DNA of 64,000 nucleotides from Prorocentrum cordatum (Eukaryota; Sar; Dinophyceae; Prorocentrales; Prorocentraceae). The stretch covers positions 196,001 to 260,000 of the forward strand of contig CAUYUJ010016158.1 of NCBI GenBank assembly GCA_963575745.1, in the 5' to 3' direction. This document shows, piece after piece, positions 63,523 to 64,000 of this stretch (the stretch's first letter is position 1; every line of letters begins with the position of its first letter). Below the pieces are notes generated by a model. That model was not told the origin of the DNA. It saw only the letters and a program-made list of their open reading frames with translations, and made no database searches. Made by a program: the position numbers and the translations under genes.

Positions 63523-64000
63523 GTTCGGGGCCCTCGTCGTGGTGTGAGTCGTTCGGGCTCCTCGTGGTGTGAGTCGTTCGGGCGCCTCGTCCTGGTGTGA
63601 GTCGTTCGGGCCCCTCCTTCTGGTGTGAGTCGTTCGGGCTCTTCGTGGTGTGAGTCGTTCGGGCCCCTCGTCCTGGTGTGAGTCGTTCGGGCTCCTCGTG
63701 GCGTGAGGCGTTCGGGCACCTCGTCCCCTTTTGGGGCGTCTTGGGGGCCTCTTGGCGGCCCCAGGGGCTTCTAGGAGCGTCTTGGGTGCCTTGGGGGAGC
63801 CTCTTCGGGCCTCTTGGGAGCCTCTTGGAGGCCGTTTGGGGCGTCTTGGGGGCCTCTTGGCGGCCCCAGGGGCTTCCAGGAGCGTCTTGGGTGCCTCGGG
63901 GGAGCCTCTTGGGGCCTCTTGGGGGCCTCTTGGGGGCATCTTGGGGGCCTCTTGGAGGCCTCTTGGGGGCCTCCTGGGGGCCTCTTGGGGCCATCTTGGG
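63523..64000. repeat. GTGTGAGTCGTTCGGG then GGGGGCCTCTTGG array
   Basis: The 25-28-bp units continue to 63725; GGGGCCTCTTGG words fill the rest and run off the window, with an internal duplication of about 110 bp (63735-63840 and 63840-63950). Confidence 0.93.

Noticed and set aside
1-64000. tRNA, rRNA, spliced-leader RNA or U6 genes
   Set aside because: I looked for B-box-like GGTTCGANTCC, the spliced leader core and U6 words and found no complete match. The GGGTTCGATCGAAG word in the minus strand of the 40.0-kb head repeat is B-box-like but without a convincing A box.

Overview
The window reads as nuclear DNA of a core dinoflagellate; I cannot name the species. Four signs point there. First, a reconstructable three-exon gene has the layout of the dinoflagellate HU-like histone-like protein (9022-10188). 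Second, a five-exon gene at 11217-17019 is best explained by introns that mostly begin with GC rather than GT. Third, there is a KDZ-family transposase ORF, a zinc-finger tail of a LINE-type retrotransposon and a retrotransposon Pol remnant. Fourth, short exons sit in a very large excess of GC-rich satellite, minisatellite and microsatellite DNA. I see no rRNA, tRNA, CRISPR, bacterial operon or telomere.

Layout. 1-21 kb holds most of the genes: an unrecognised two-exon gene (1710-3545), a weak candidate (5450-6437), the histone-like protein gene (9022-10188), a gene of about 1,090 codons with two in-frame stops (11217-17019) and the KDZ transposase (19097-21007). Every supported gene is on the + strand, which fits the unidirectional gene blocks known in dinoflagellates. 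A roughly 1.35-kb dispersed repeat occurs at 4131-5480 and again inside an intron at 13540-14930. 21.7-33 kb is mainly tandem satellite: a 184-bp higher-order repeat built from 35-bp units, a 72-bp repeat, a strongly palindromic array, 369-bp units, a 1.1-kb tandem duplication and a 75-77-bp repeat. A Pol fragment lies in it at 25866-26222. 33.7-48.5 kb is minisatellite and segmentally duplicated DNA with a few weak ORFs.

48.9-64 kb is a nest of SINE-like and composite repeats. A 5'-truncated LINE (48957-49835) ends in a (GTT)n tail, and several short repeat modules end in the same tail. A 641-bp element with terminal inverted repeats and a 3-bp target duplication (60299-60939) interrupts one of these modules, and its uninterrupted counterpart is present at 59085-59312.

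The genes do not form a pathway. The theme of the window is repeat dynamics: one strand-biased 12-bp word (GGGGCCTCTTGG) recurs in more than a dozen separate blocks, several unrelated satellites have units of 71-77 bp, and several arrays are built on dyad symmetry. Intron boundaries are inferred from reading frame and splice dinucleotides alone; there is no transcript evidence.
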